The position numbers were made by a program, and so were the translations under genes. From assembly GCA_036346225.1 (NCBI GenBank), contig JARFIW010000115.1:3137001-3201000 (forward strand): a stretch of 64,000 bases of DNA. Reading direction: 5' to 3'. Positions within the stretch are counted from its first letter, which is position 1. Every line of letters starts with the position of its first letter. This stretch comes from Platerodrilus igneus. Its lineage: Eukaryota; Arthropoda; Insecta; Coleoptera; Lycidae. Shown one piece after another: positions 36,051 to 47,975 of this stretch. The notes below the pieces were generated by a model that saw nothing but the letters and a program-made list of their open reading frames with translations, made no database searches and had not been told where the DNA came from.

Positions 36051-36330
36051 TGCAAGAGGTTGTGGTTTCTGAATTCTTAAATTCAGGTAGGTGAACTTGT
36101 CTTTGTTATTTGTTACCACTTTTCTGGCCGGTTTTTCTCCTCAGATTAGGACTGCTGTTGCGGCTGCAGTTCTGCAACAAAGCTTGAGGGCTGTCCGAGG
36201 GTGCACCCTCTGTTTCACTACTACATTACGTTCAGGATCCAAATTTAAAACTTGAGCATCCCAGTTCCGCATCCACTACAGAACTCAAGTTGGGACGCCG
36301 AAGACGACACCAGGGCTACCAAGAAGATCT
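36051..36330. repeat. Tail module, copy 1
   Basis: A ~280-base segment (AGAGGTTGTGGTTT ... GGGCTGTCCGAGG ... ACACCAGGGCTACCA) closing the first GCTGCT-rich array. It recurs at 39755-40050 in the same position relative to the second array. Confidence 0.85.
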
Positions 36331-38805
36331 GGTGATTGACATATGCACTCAAGTGAAATTAGAAATATAGGAAATAGAATAAATGAAGATAGACACCTAA
36401 AATACGTAGCAAAAGGCATTACAATGGGAATTGCCACCGAGAAGAATTTGAAAGAAACAGTAGGATCAACAACATTTGGAATTAGCGAGAATAGTAACCA
36501 ATAGAAACTTGAACTTATGGGAAATGAAATCAATGTAATTTAGAGCCAACTGGTATTGTAATTACGGGAATTTGAATCATTTGAAAATCCAAAGCAATAA
36601 GAAATACTGCGATCATAACCAAGAAGAATTTGGATCAACAGTATGCTATAGAGGAGTTGGAATTGGTAAGAATAGAAACTAATGGAAATGTGGAGGAATC
36701 AATGGCAAATGGAACCGATTAGATTTGAAAGCAATAGGAATTAGGATGGAATTGTTTGAAAGTGGATCATACAGAAATTGGAGCCTAAAGAAATTAGAAT
36801 GAACAAGAATTTGTACCACCCACCAACAGTACGTCCTACGAAAGGTGAAACTGACGAGAATATAAGTCGAAGGATATGTAAAGGAGCGGTATTAGAATCA
36901 ATAGGAATTGGAACTATTGGGACTTGGAACTAATTGGAATTACTTAAAATTTGAACGTATGAGAACTGCGGCCAAAATGAACTAGAACCATGAGAATTTT
37001 AGCGAAGAAGAATTTTAAACAGCACCAGTAGGATCAACGAGAGTTAGAACTGGCGTTAATAGAAACCAATAGAAATATGAAGAAAACGTCATTGGAATCG
37101 ATGACAAATGAAACCACGAGACTTGGAATCAATAGAAATTGAAAGTATGGGAATTAGAATACGCTAAAATTGTAACCAAAGGGAATTAGTACCAGTGATG
37201 ATTGTAACGAAGCAATTGGAATCAATGGCAAATGGAACCAATGTGACCCGGAGTCAATAGTAATTAGATATGGGAAACAGAATCATTTGACATTGGGAGT
37301 CCAAGGAAATTAAAACCAATCAGAATTGTAACAAAAGAATAGGAACTTGAAAAGCTGGAATTGGGTAGAATAGAAATGTGAAGGAACGAAATTGGAATCA
37401 ATAGCAAATATAACCAATGGGAATTGAAATCACTGAGAATTGGAGCCAATTGGAATTACTTAATATTGGAACTTATGAGAATTAGGTCCAGAGTGAAATA
37501 AAAAGAAGAATTGCAACAAGAAGTATTTCAATCAGCAGCAATTAAATGAAAGAAAATTGGAATTGGCGTAAGTAGAAACAAATAAAAATATGAAGGAACG
37601 AAATTGGAATTAATGGCAAATAGAACCACTAGCGGTTCCATTTGCCATTAAATTCCGTTTCGTTTTTTCACATTTCTCTTAGAATCAATAGAAATCGGCA
37701 TTAGGGAATTGGAATCGTTTAAAATTGGAACATATGAAAATTGTAGCCAAAGGGAATTAGAAACAATGAGAATTATAATGAGGCAGATTTAAATCAACAA
37801 TATAAACTACGAGAACTGATATTAGAATATAAAGCAATAAAAATATAAAGAAGCGAAATGGGAATTTGAACCACTAAGACGGGGAAGTTATTGGAATCAC
37901 TTGAAATTGGATCTTACGAGAATTAGGTCCAACCGGAATTATAACAAACGAGAATTTCAACTGAAAAATTTTCAACCAAGACAGTACGATCGAGAGTTGT
38001 AACTGGTGCTAATAGAAACGTGAAGGAACGAAACTGAAATCAATAGGAATTGGAATCGTAAATTGGAACATACCAAAATAGTAGCCGAAAGGAATTAAAA
38101 TCACTAAGAATTATAGCGAAAAAGATTTGAATCAACAGGAGGAACTACGAGTGTTGGGATTAGCAAGAATAGTAACCAATAGAAATGTAAAACAATTAAT
38201 TGAAATCAATGGGAATCGGAACCATTCAGACTGGAAAGTTATTGGAATAACTTGAAATTGGAACTTACGAGAATTAGGTCCAACGAGAATTATAACAAAC
38301 GAGAAATTCAACTGAAAAAATTTCAACCAAAACAGTAGGACGAGAATTGGAACTGGTGCTAATAGAAATGTGAAAGAACGAAACTGAAATCAATAGAAAT
38401 AATTTGAAATTGGAACATACGAAAATAGTAGCCAAAAGGAATTAGAATCACTAAGAATTATAGCGAGAAGGATTTGAATCAACAGGGGGAACTATCAGAG
38501 TTGGAATTAGCGAGAATAGTAGCCAAGCAACTAAATTTAAATCAACGGAAATTGGAACCATTTAGACTTGGAATTACTTAAAATTGGAAATTACGAGAAT
38601 TGGAGCCAAAACGAATTAGAACCAATGTGAACTGTAACAAAGAAGTATTTTATCCAGGAACAGTACAATCAACAAGAATTCGAACTGGCGTTAATAGAAA
38701 CCAAGGGAGATGTGAAAACGCAATTGGAATTAATAGCAACTGCAACCAATGAGATTTAGAATCATTTGAAACGTAACATACGAAAATAGTAGTCAAAGAG
38801 AGTTA
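36331..38805. repeat. GAATTGGAA-type satellite, block 1
   Basis: Degenerate words of 10-15 bases (GAATTGGAACCAAT and variants such as GGAATTAGAACC and AATCAATAGAAATTGG) organised in longer repeating strings such as AACAGTAGGATCAACGAGA and GAAATGTGAAGGAACGAAATTGG. It is the same family as 44860-54352. No coding frame is supported. Confidence 0.92.
37591..37670. repeat. Hairpin in satellite block 1
   Basis: TGAAGGAACGAAATTGGAAT with its continuation (37591-37630) is an imperfect reverse complement of 37631-37670, meeting at CCACT/AGCGG. The same hairpin occurs in satellite block 2. Confidence 0.85.
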
Positions 38806-39754
38806 GGACCATTGAGGTTACTGCTGGAACGGAGCTCGCTTCAGCTGTTCAAGGGTCTGCAGTATATATCTGACTGCTTGATGCTGCCTTCTAAGGTTGT
38901 TGCTGGAGCAGAGCTCATAGCTGCTTAGGAATCTGCAGTATCCATCTAACTGTTTGGTACAGCTGCCTCAGCTTCTTGAGGTTGCTGGTGGTGCAGAGCT
39001 CGCTTCAGCTGTTTAGGAGTCTACATTATCCATCTGACTGCTGGATGATGTTGATGGTACACCGGCCTCAACCTCCTGAGGTTGCCGCTGGAGCGAAACT
39101 CCCTTCAGCTGTTCAAGAGTATGCAGTATCGGCCTGACTGCTTGATGCTGTTGATGGTATACCTGCCTCTCCTGAGGTTGCTGCTGGAACGGAGATCACT
39201 GCAGCTGCTCAAGGGTATGACTGACGATGTCGATGGTATAGCTGAGGTTTCTGCTAGAGCAGAGCTCACTGCAACTGTTCAAGAATCTGCATTATCCATG
39301 TGACTGCTTGACACTATTGATGGTACTCCTGTTTCAGCCTCCTGTTGTTGCTACTGTAGCGGAACTTGCAGCAGCTGCTTGACACTCTCAATAGTATACC
39401 TGTCTAAGCATCTCGAGGTTGTTGCTGGAGCAGAGGTCGCTGCTGTAGTATTCATTCGACTGCTTGATGCTTTCTATGGAAAATAATTGCTTTAAACTAC
39501 TTGTTGCTAAAGAGTGGAGGTCACTGCAGCTGTTCAGGAATCTAAGGTATATATCTGACTGCTTGACGTTGTCGATAGTATACTTACTGCGACCTCCTGA
39601 GGCTGCTGCTGGAGCAGAATCCACTACAGCTGCCCAGAAGTTTACAGTATGCATCTGACTGTGTGAGCCTGTCGATGATACACCTGTTTGAGCTTACTGA
39701 GACCGCTGATGAAGCAGAGTTCACTGCAGCTGCTCATGAGGTGAAGGGTGCATC
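38806..39754. repeat. GCTGCT-rich array, second block
   Basis: About nine degenerate units of the 30840-36050 array (GAGGTTGCTGCTGGAGC, TCTGCAGTATCCATCTGACTG, CTTGATGCTGTTGATGGTA). It begins abruptly against the satellite at about 38806. Confidence 0.88.
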
Positions 39755-40050
39755 TACAGTAGCTGTTTGGGCTGCCTCTGCAACAGGTTGTGGTTTATGA
39801 ATTCTTATATTTAGGGGCGTGAGCTTGCGTACATTATTTGTTGCCAGTTTTCGGGCCGATTCTTCTACCCAGACTAGGGCTGCAGTTCTACATAACTTGA
39901 GGGGTGTCCGAAGCCGCAATTGCCGACTTGACCACTACACTACGTTCAGAACCCATATGTAATGTAAAACTTGATCTTTTCAGCTACCCACACAGCAGTG
40001 TTCAAGTTAGGATTCAGAAGACGACACCAAGGCTACCAGGATAGACGTAT
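39755..40050. repeat. Tail module, copy 2
   Basis: Matches 36051-36330 (CAACAGGTTGTGGTTTATGAA, GGGGTGTCCGAAG, ACTACACTACGTTCAG, GACGACACCAAGGCTACCAGG) with moderate divergence. Confidence 0.85.
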
Positions 40051-40057
40051 ACAGTTG

Positions 40058-41366
40058 CATTCCTAATTTGGAGATGTACAGTTTTAAATAGGTGACTAAA
40101 TTCCCGATATTACTTCAAATAAACTTGTTAAATTTCCGTCATTTCGGACAGTTGCGTTTGCGCAAAAGAATGCGCAGACGCGGAGTGGCGGAAGTGCGCG
40201 GTTTGGACACGACAGGATTATTAGCCAACGAGACGTCGAACAGTGACGTTTACCTGTGCCATTCCTTTGTCTTTTCTCTTTCAGAATGTAGGTTTCCCTT
40301 TATCTCTACCTTCTATCGTGCCTTCACCTTATTCCTTCGTCCTGCCTACAAACAGAAGAAGAGAGAAGACGTTAAATCTGGTTTCAACGAGGGCATAACG
40401 TAATCTACCCCAAACAACGCCCAAACGAGATACATGGAAATCAACATGGGCCCTGCGCAAGAATGACCGCGAAATCGTGAAGAGTTCCACATTGTTGGGT
40501 GAGTGCTTTTTATCTTTTTTTGGGCGCATCTTGTATCATTGTAAACATATTTGGCATGTGATACAATTTGACACGAAATTATAACGTAACATCTTTGTTG
40601 TCGAAAAATGCGAACGTGGATAGTATCCGTGTTGCCAACTGAGGAAGTGGCTTTGAATGTTCAAAGCCGGGGTTATAACAGTTGCGCCGGGAGTATAACA
40701 GTGGCGTCCATGTTGGGCGCCACTGTTATACTACCGGGTGCCACTGTTATACTCCCGGCGTTCAACGTTCAGAGCCACTTCCACAGTTGGCAACACGGAT
40801 ACTATCCACGTTCACATTATTGCACAACAAAGATATTACGCCATAAATGCGTGTCAAATTGTATCACGTACCAAATATGTTTACAGTGATACAAGATACA
40901 CCCTAAAAAAGATAAAAAACACTCACCCAAAAATGTGGAACTCTTCACGATTTCGCGGTCATCCTTGCGCAGGAGCCATGTTGATTTCTATGTATCTCGT
41001 TTGGGCGTTGTTTGGGGTGGATTACGTTATGCCCTCGTTGAAACCAGATTTAACGTCTTCCCTCTTCTTCTGTTTGTAGGCAGGACGGAGTAAGGTGAAG
41101 GCACGATAGAAGGTAGAGATAAAGGGAAACCTACATTCCGAAAGAGAAAAGACAAAGGAACGGCACAGGTAAACGTCACCGTTCGACGTCTCGTTGGCTA
41201 ATAATCCTGTCGTGTCCAAACTGCGCACTTCCGCCACTCCGCGTCTGCGCATCCCTTTGCGCCGACGCAACTGTCCGAAATGACAGAAATGTAACAAGTC
41301 TATTTTAAAAAGTAGTGGTGGGAATTCACTTACAATTTTAAAAGTGTACATCTCCAAATTTGGAAT
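40058..41366. mobile_element. 1.3-kb foldback (inverted LTR-family dimer)
   Basis: 40058-40705 and 40718-41366 are long inverted arms of about 650 bases with high identity, around a 12-base centre. Outer ends mirror at CATTCC(T)AATTTGGAGATGTACA. Each arm is related to the LTRs at 42532, 55312 and 58594: GTTGCGTTTGCGC, ACACGACAGGA, CAACGAGACGTCG, ATGTAGGTTTCC, and GTGAGTGCTTTTTATC. Each arm has an open frame of 103 or 111 codons with the same C-terminus (40092-40403 + and 41022-41357 -). These are not recognisable proteins. Confidence 0.88.
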
Positions 41367-42531
41367 GTATCACCAGAAAGTAAATAAGGTGGCAAAGAAC
41401 CCTGGCTATTTTGGGACTCCCATCAACCTCAACGTTAATAACGGTGTCGATTAATTTAGAGTGGTGTAAGGGGCTTGCGAGTGCCGTCGCTTTGAATACT
41501 TGTTTCGGTGCCGTTGACTGATTTTGTTGCTTGTAAGAAGCATAATAATTCGGTGTACCATACGAATGCTTAGAACGTTGCTTACGTAGGATAATTCTTA
41601 GCGGCTAAGATATTTTTTGGAAGGAATCTTGAATATAGTTTTGAGTCGCAAAGGCATTCAATTAAATTGATATTCTCTGAATATGCAGCCTTGGTTGGAG
41701 AGAATTTTTCTAGCTTCACATATTCTGTATTTTACGACGTCTAAGAGGACGAAAACTAAATATTAAAGGTACGATTAATATTTTTATACTACAGAAGTCG
41801 TAGAAACAGTTACATAGCCACAGCTATTTTTGTGTCGTAATTAAGGTAAACTGCCAAATTGTCCCTTTGAGCCGGTTCCCAAGCGAACTAGACAAATGAT
41901 TTTTTAGATAACTAACAAGAATCGACGTTTGAGGCGATAAACTGTCTTAGATTACCAGGAATGAAGTTGCAATAAGTCCCAGTGATTGCGAATCCGTAAA
42001 ACTTGGTTTTGGTAACGCTTTTGGTGTCGCTATTTACGGCTAGTTATCGGTGCATTGCAATTGGCCAGTGGAACTGTATTGAGATTATTTGCAGTATTGA
42101 TGGTCTGGTTGGGTGTCTTAAGCTCTGTCGTCCAATCTTGGGTTTAAATGCATGCCAGCTATCACGTCTTGCTCAAGGCAGAAGAGACCCCATGCGCTAA
42201 CTAGTTAAAGCCCAGGTGATATAAGTTTCAAGATCTATTTGAAGTTAACCAGGGAATTGACGATTAGCGTCACAACCTAGATGGAAGAGGACTATTCAAA
42301 CATAACGAAGGCTAAGCGTTGTTGACTCGCAAGGTCTGTGGATCGGGTAAAATTGGCATGTCGAGCCTGATCGTTACAACATGAGCGAAGACAAAATTGT
42401 GGTGGAAGAACCCCAAGTGGCGTTCCAATCCTTGACCCAATTTGCAATAGTTTCGAACTGTTAGACAGTATAAAATTTTGCTCGAGGTGGTCTACGACGT
42501 TGACAGATCAGATGAATTAAATAACAATAGT
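41367..42531. other. Unique-looking stretch, no gene recognised
   Basis: Base composition is more even than in the satellites, and no long frame is open. A 65-codon frame at 42003-42200 has no recognisable product. Confidence 0.35.
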
Positions 42532-43106
42532 TGTTACGTGCCGAAAATCGGCCGTAAACATTTTCAATTTTAGTTTTAATTTGTAAGGGATTTCGCGCCA
42601 ATAATTTAAAAAGACGTGTGTGTGTGTGTATTTCCGTCGCATGAAATAGTTGCGTTTGCGTAAGAGGATTGCGCCGACGCGGGGTGAATTTCAGACACGA
42701 CAGGACTAGTCAACGAGACGTCGACGAGTGTAGTTATCTTTGTGCCGTATCTTGTCTTTTTCAGGTTATGTAGGTTTCCTGCTTATACCTAATTATCGTT
42801 CCCACCCGTATGTATTCCTTACCGTACTTCTACAGAAGACAAATTAAATTTGGATTCGACAAGGGGGCCCAACGGATTACCCACGCCCGAATACTCCCCG
42901 ATGCCAGCTGCCGCCATGATGGCGTAATGTGGTAAGGAGTCCTACAGTTACGTGAGTACCTTTCTCGTTTTTTGCATGTGATGTAGTAATTTTAAACATA
43001 CGAGGTAATACCTTATTTGCGCGTCATTTTGCAAATATTTATTTGTGCTACCAACTGATGGTAGTGGCTAGCATACCTTACCGACGGGAGTGTAATATAG
43101 TAACCA
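42532..43106 (+). repeat. Solo LTR of the TGTTA...TAACA family, plus orientation
   Basis: Starts TGTTACGTGCCGAAAATCGG and shares with the other copies TTTCGCGCCAATAATTTAAAAAGAC, CGTTTGCG, GACACGACAGGACTAG, ACGAGACGTCG and a donor-like ACGTGAGTAC near 42950. The right end (GGGAGTGTAATATAGTAAC) is approximate. No internal region is attached. Confidence 0.7.
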
Positions 43107-43112
43107 TTCTCC

Positions 43113-43118
43113 TTTATT
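43113..43118 (-). terminator. Polyadenylation signal of the zinc-finger gene
   Basis: AATAAA on the minus strand, about 76 bases past the stop of the zinc-finger frame. Confidence 0.5.
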
Positions 43119-43193
43119 AGTACTATTTTACAAACTAAAACGGGCAATTACTGATACCCAAAAAGGCCTTGTGAATACTAACGACTCTAGATT

Positions 43194-44610
43194 TTAGGGT
43201 CTCTCCTCTTTCTTAACATGAACTCTTACGTGATAGTTAAGGCAGCTCGCATAAGGCGTCTTGTAATCACATACGTTACACGCGTACGGCTTTTCAGAGA
43301 AATGTGATTTGAAATGAGTTTTAAGGCTGCTTTTTTGAACAGTTCTGTGGTCGCAAAGGGCACATTGAAATAATATTTCGTCTGTGTGTATTAACACGTG
43401 TTGTTTAAGCATTGATCTACTTGTACTTCTATATTGACATACGACACAAGCGTATGGCATTTCACCAAGGTGCCCAAGAATATGCACTTCCAGTGCGTGC
43501 TTGCGGTTAGCAGAAAAATCACACAAATTACAAATGAAGACTTTTTTGCCAGTGTGTGTTCGGCGGTGGTCGCGAAGTGTATTCATCTCAGCCGATCTAT
43601 AATCGCACAAATCACACGCGAATGTTTTTTCTCCGACGTGCGTACGCACGTGTCTTCTAATATGATCCTTAATAGGTGTTACGTAGTCGCATAGATAGCA
43701 CGCAAGTGACTTCTCGCCTGTATGTTTTAAACGATGATTCGTAAATGAACTCTCGTATGCGGTTTTAAAATCGCACAAACTGCAGCGAAACGGTTTTTCG
43801 CCAGTATGGGAGTTTCTGTGGTGCTCGTAATTTCTTTTTTCTGTCGTCTTAAAATTGCATAGCTTACACGAAAAGGGTTGTTCATTGATATGTTTTAAAA
43901 TGTGTGATTTAAGGACTTCTTTGAAGTTGGAAGTGTAATTACATAAATTGCAAACGAACACCTTATGTTCAGCGTGGCTTAGCGAGTGACGTACGAGATG
44001 ACTCTTGCGGGCGGTTTTAAAAGTACATACGCTGCAAGCGAATGGCTTTTCGCCGGTATGTGTAGTCATATGCTGTTTAAGCACACTGTTTGTAGAGGCT
44101 TTGTAATCGCATAAACTACAAACATGCTTCTTTTCGCCAGTATGTGATTGTACGTGTCGTCGAAGAGTACTGCTTTGAGATGTTTTGTACTCGCAAACGC
44201 GACATGCAAATGGTTTCTCACCAGTATGTACGCGTAGATGAACCTGTAGATGGCTTTTCGTAACAGTGGTGTATTCGCATGTAGTACATGAATATAACTT
44301 TGACTTACTTTTGGGTTTCGTAGACGGCTTGGTGTTAGGTTCCTTGGAGCTCTGAGGCAAATGCTTGATTTCCATTTCATCTAGTACATCAAGTAGAGCC
44401 TGTGGTGCTCTCAACCGTCGAAATTCCACAGTACATCTTCAATTAAGGCTTGTTTATTATCCTTGACGACCTCGTACGAGACGGCTTCAAATCAGTATAA
44501 GATTCTGAGGCTTGCGGAAACGTGCTAGACATCAGCGGCGATATCTCGCTTTCACTGGTTAGCTTTTCTAGGTCAGGTTTAATTAAATCTTCCACGTGTT
44601 GGTTATCCAT
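43194..44610 (-). CDS. C2H2 zinc-finger protein, 13 fingers
   Basis: Thirteen contiguous C2H2 fingers (CX2CX12HX3H) fill the carboxy three quarters, the first beginning YSCTTCEYTT and the last ending HVRVH before a short basic tail. Most are joined by TGEKP-type linkers, so this is a likely sequence-specific nuclear DNA-binding protein. The fingers share the C-x-L-C-D/N-Y/F pattern seen in insect multi-finger proteins that lack a ZAD or KRAB domain. The amino part (from ATG at 44610, MDNQHVEDLIKPDLEKL) is acidic and has no recognised domain. The frame breaks between 44429 and about 44450: the upstream frame stops after RIINKP and the finger frame resumes just after a stop. This reads like one or two indels rather than an intron, as no splice pair is evident. 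All 13 finger frames are intact. Confidence 0.88.
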
Positions 44611-44859
44611 CAATAATGCATGGGGACCAAGCAGTAGCTTCGTTAACAATGAACCCTAAAGAACACCAGACAAAGGACTGATGTCGTCGACCCTGCCAAG
44701 GTCAACACAATCCGCTAGTACCATGTGGCGATTCTTTGGGATTACAAGGCCGTTCATTTATATTTCCAATGCTCCACCCGAAGGTACTACATTGGACCGG
44801 AGGCGAGTTTTTTTGGGATTACAAGGCCGCGTGTCAATCGAAATGAAGACTAACTCGTG
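44611..44859. other. Upstream flank of the zinc-finger gene
   Basis: Contains a direct repeat TTGGGATTACAAGGCCG at about 44737 and 44816, and a short motif at 44766-44795 that recurs inverted at 54565-54594. No promoter element is evident. Confidence 0.4.
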
Positions 44860-46512
44860 CAATTGGAACTAACAAGAAATAGAACCAATGAACTCTGAAA
44901 CGATTAGAAATTAGAGTCGAGTATCATTGGAAAAGTGAGTATTAAAATCAACAAAAATTGGAATCGGTGGGAAATACTAATAAGCTTGTAGACCAATGAG
45001 AATTGAAACCAATTGCAATTAAAACTATGTGAATTGGACACGTCGAGATAGGGAACCAGTGAGAACTAGAACCAATCAAATTAAAACGTCTAACGATTAG
45101 AATTATTAAGTATTGGAAACAATGGGAATTATAAGAAATAACAGTTGAATTGCGAGAACACAAACTAATAAAAAAAGTAAACCAATGAAATTTGGAGTCG
45201 GTAAGAATTGGAAAAAATGGGATTTGAAGGCAATTGGAAATTAAGTATGAGACTTGGAATCTATAGAAATTGAATCCTACAAAAAACAGAAGCAATAGAA
45301 TTACAATGAGAATTGTACCCTAAAAGAATTTGGACCAATCTTAATAGGATCAACGAGAATATTAATCAACACGAATGTGAACCAAAGAAAATTGAAATCA
45401 ATAGGAAATGGAACAAATGAGACTTGAAACCAATTCGAATTACTGGAACTTACGAGAAACCAAAGTGAGAACAATAACGAAAATATGAACCAATCACGGT
45501 AGCATCAGAAGGAATTGGAATGAGAGAGAAAAGTAACCAATTGGAACGAGATCCAACGGAAATTGTAATCAATGGGAAACGGAAGAAATAGAAATTGTAA
45601 CAAACAAAATTTGGAACCATTTGAAATTAGAATAATGAAAATTGAAGCGATTGAAAAAAAACCTACGAGAATTGTGGTAAAAGGTATTGCTATGAGAATT
45701 ATCAACAACTAGGACCAACGGTAATTGGAATTGGCGAGAACCGTAACCAAATAGAAGTGACAATCAATGAGAATTCAACATGGAGTTGCTTGAAATTGGA
45801 AGTTATGAGAATTGATACCAACATAAATTAGAACCAATGAGAATTCAAGCGAAGAAGAATTGGTAGGATCAACAAGAATTGGAATTGGCGTTACTAGAAA
45901 CGAATAGAAATGTGAGGAAACGTCATTGAAATCAATGGCAAATCGAACCAATGACACCTGGATTCAACAGATATTGGAATTATGGGTATTGGAACAGTAG
46001 CCAAAGGGAATTATAACCAATGACAATTGTAACAGAAGAATTTGAATCGGCAGTAAGGGTTACAAGAGCTAGAATTGACGAGAAATAGTGACCAATGGAA
46101 ATTGAAGCAATGAAATTGGAATCAATAGCAAATGGAAACAATGAGACCTGAATTCAATAAGAATTAGAATTATAGAAATGAAATTGTTTGAAATTAGGCC
46201 ATACAGGAATAGGGACTAAAGGAAATTAAAACCAACGAGAATTGTAACAGAAGAATTTGAACTAACTACAGTAAGAACTAGAAGAGCCGAAATTAGGGAG
46301 AATAGAAATCAATAGAAATGTAAAGGAACAAAATTAGAATTAATAGCAAATGGAACTAATGGGAATTGGAACCACTGAGAATTGAAACTATTCGATATTG
46401 AAAATTATGAGGTTAGGACCAAAGTGAAATCAAACCAATAAGAATTGTAACGAAGAAATATTTCAACCAGCAACAATAGGATGAGTTGGGACTGACGTTA
46501 GTAAAAACCAAT

Positions 46513-46608
46513 AGAAATGTGAAGGAACGAAATTGGCATTAATGACAAATGGAACCACTATTGGTTCCATTTGCCATTAAACTCCATTTCGTTCTTTCAC
46601 ATTTCTCT
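46513..46608. repeat. Satellite hairpin, copy 2
   Basis: GAAATGTGAAGGAACGAAAT and onward is mirrored by ATTTCGTTCTTTCACATTTC, meeting at GGAACCACTATTGGTTCC. Confidence 0.85.
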
Positions 46609-47880
46609 TAGAATCAATAGAAATCGGCATTATACAATTGGAATCATTTAAAATTGGAACATATAAAAATTGTAGTCAAAAGGAGTTAGAACCAATGAGA
46701 ATTATAACGAAACGGATTTGAATCAACAATAAAAATTACGAGAGCTGAAATTAGTTAGAATATAAACCAATAAAAAGGACGAAATTGGAATCAATGAGAA
46801 TCCGAATCACTCAGAATTGGAATTTATTGGAATTACTTGAAATTGGAACATACGAGAATTAGGTCCAAAGTGAATTGGAACGAATGAGATTTGCAACTAA
46901 AAAAAATTTCAACCGAAACATACATAAACGAGAATTGGAACTGGTGCTAAATCAGGCCGATAGAAATGTAAAGAATTAATGGAAAACCGGAACCAATAAA
47001 AATTGGAATTATGGGAATTGGAACACACAAAAATTGTACCCAAGTGGAATAACAACCATTGAAAATTAAACGGGACCGTTTGAATCAACAGTAGAAACTA
47101 CGAGAATCGGAATTAGCGTTTTAGTAAGCAATCGAAATCTGTAGCAAGGAAATTGGAATGAATAGAAATTGGAACATCGTAGTCAAATTCAATCAGAATC
47201 CATAAACATTGCAACTAAAAAGAATTTCAACCAGAAACAGTAGGATCGACGAGAATTAGATCTGGTGCTAAATCAACCCAATAGAAATGTGAAGTTTCGA
47301 AATTAGAGTTAATGACAAATGGAACCAATGAGACCTCGAATCAATGAATATTGGAATTACGGGAATTGGAACATTTGAAAATTGTAGCCAAAGGGAATTA
47401 GAACAAATGATAATTGTCACAAAGAAGAATTTGAATCAGCAGTAGGAGTTATGAGAGCTAAAATTGGCGAGAAATAGTAACCAATGGAAATGTGACGCAA
47501 TAAAATTGGAAACAATGGCAAATGGAACCAATGAGGCCAGAAGTTAATAGGAATTAGAATTATGGTAAATGAAATTATTTGAATTTGGGACATACAGGAA
47601 TACAGGCCAAAGGAAATTTATACCAACGAGAATTGTAACAGAAGAATATGAACTAACTACAGTAGGAACTAGAAAAGCTGAAATTGAGGAGAATGGAAAT
47701 GTGAAGAAACGAAATTTGAACCATTGAGGATTGGAGCCAATTGGAATTACTTGATGTTGGAACTTATGAGGATTAGAGACAAAGTGAAATAAAACCAAAT
47801 GAGAATTATAACAAAGGAGTATTTCAACCAGCAAGAATAGGATGAACGAGAAATGGGACCAGCGTAAGTAGAAACAAATA

Positions 47881-47975
47881 GAAATATGACGGAACGAAAT
47901 TGGAATTAATGGCAAATGGAACCAGTATTGGTTCCATTTGCCATTAATTCTATTTCGTTCTTTCACATTTCTCTT
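47881..47975. repeat. Satellite hairpin, copy 3
   Basis: Same palindrome, meeting at GGAACCAGTATTGGTTCC, about 1.37 kb after copy 2. Confidence 0.85.
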
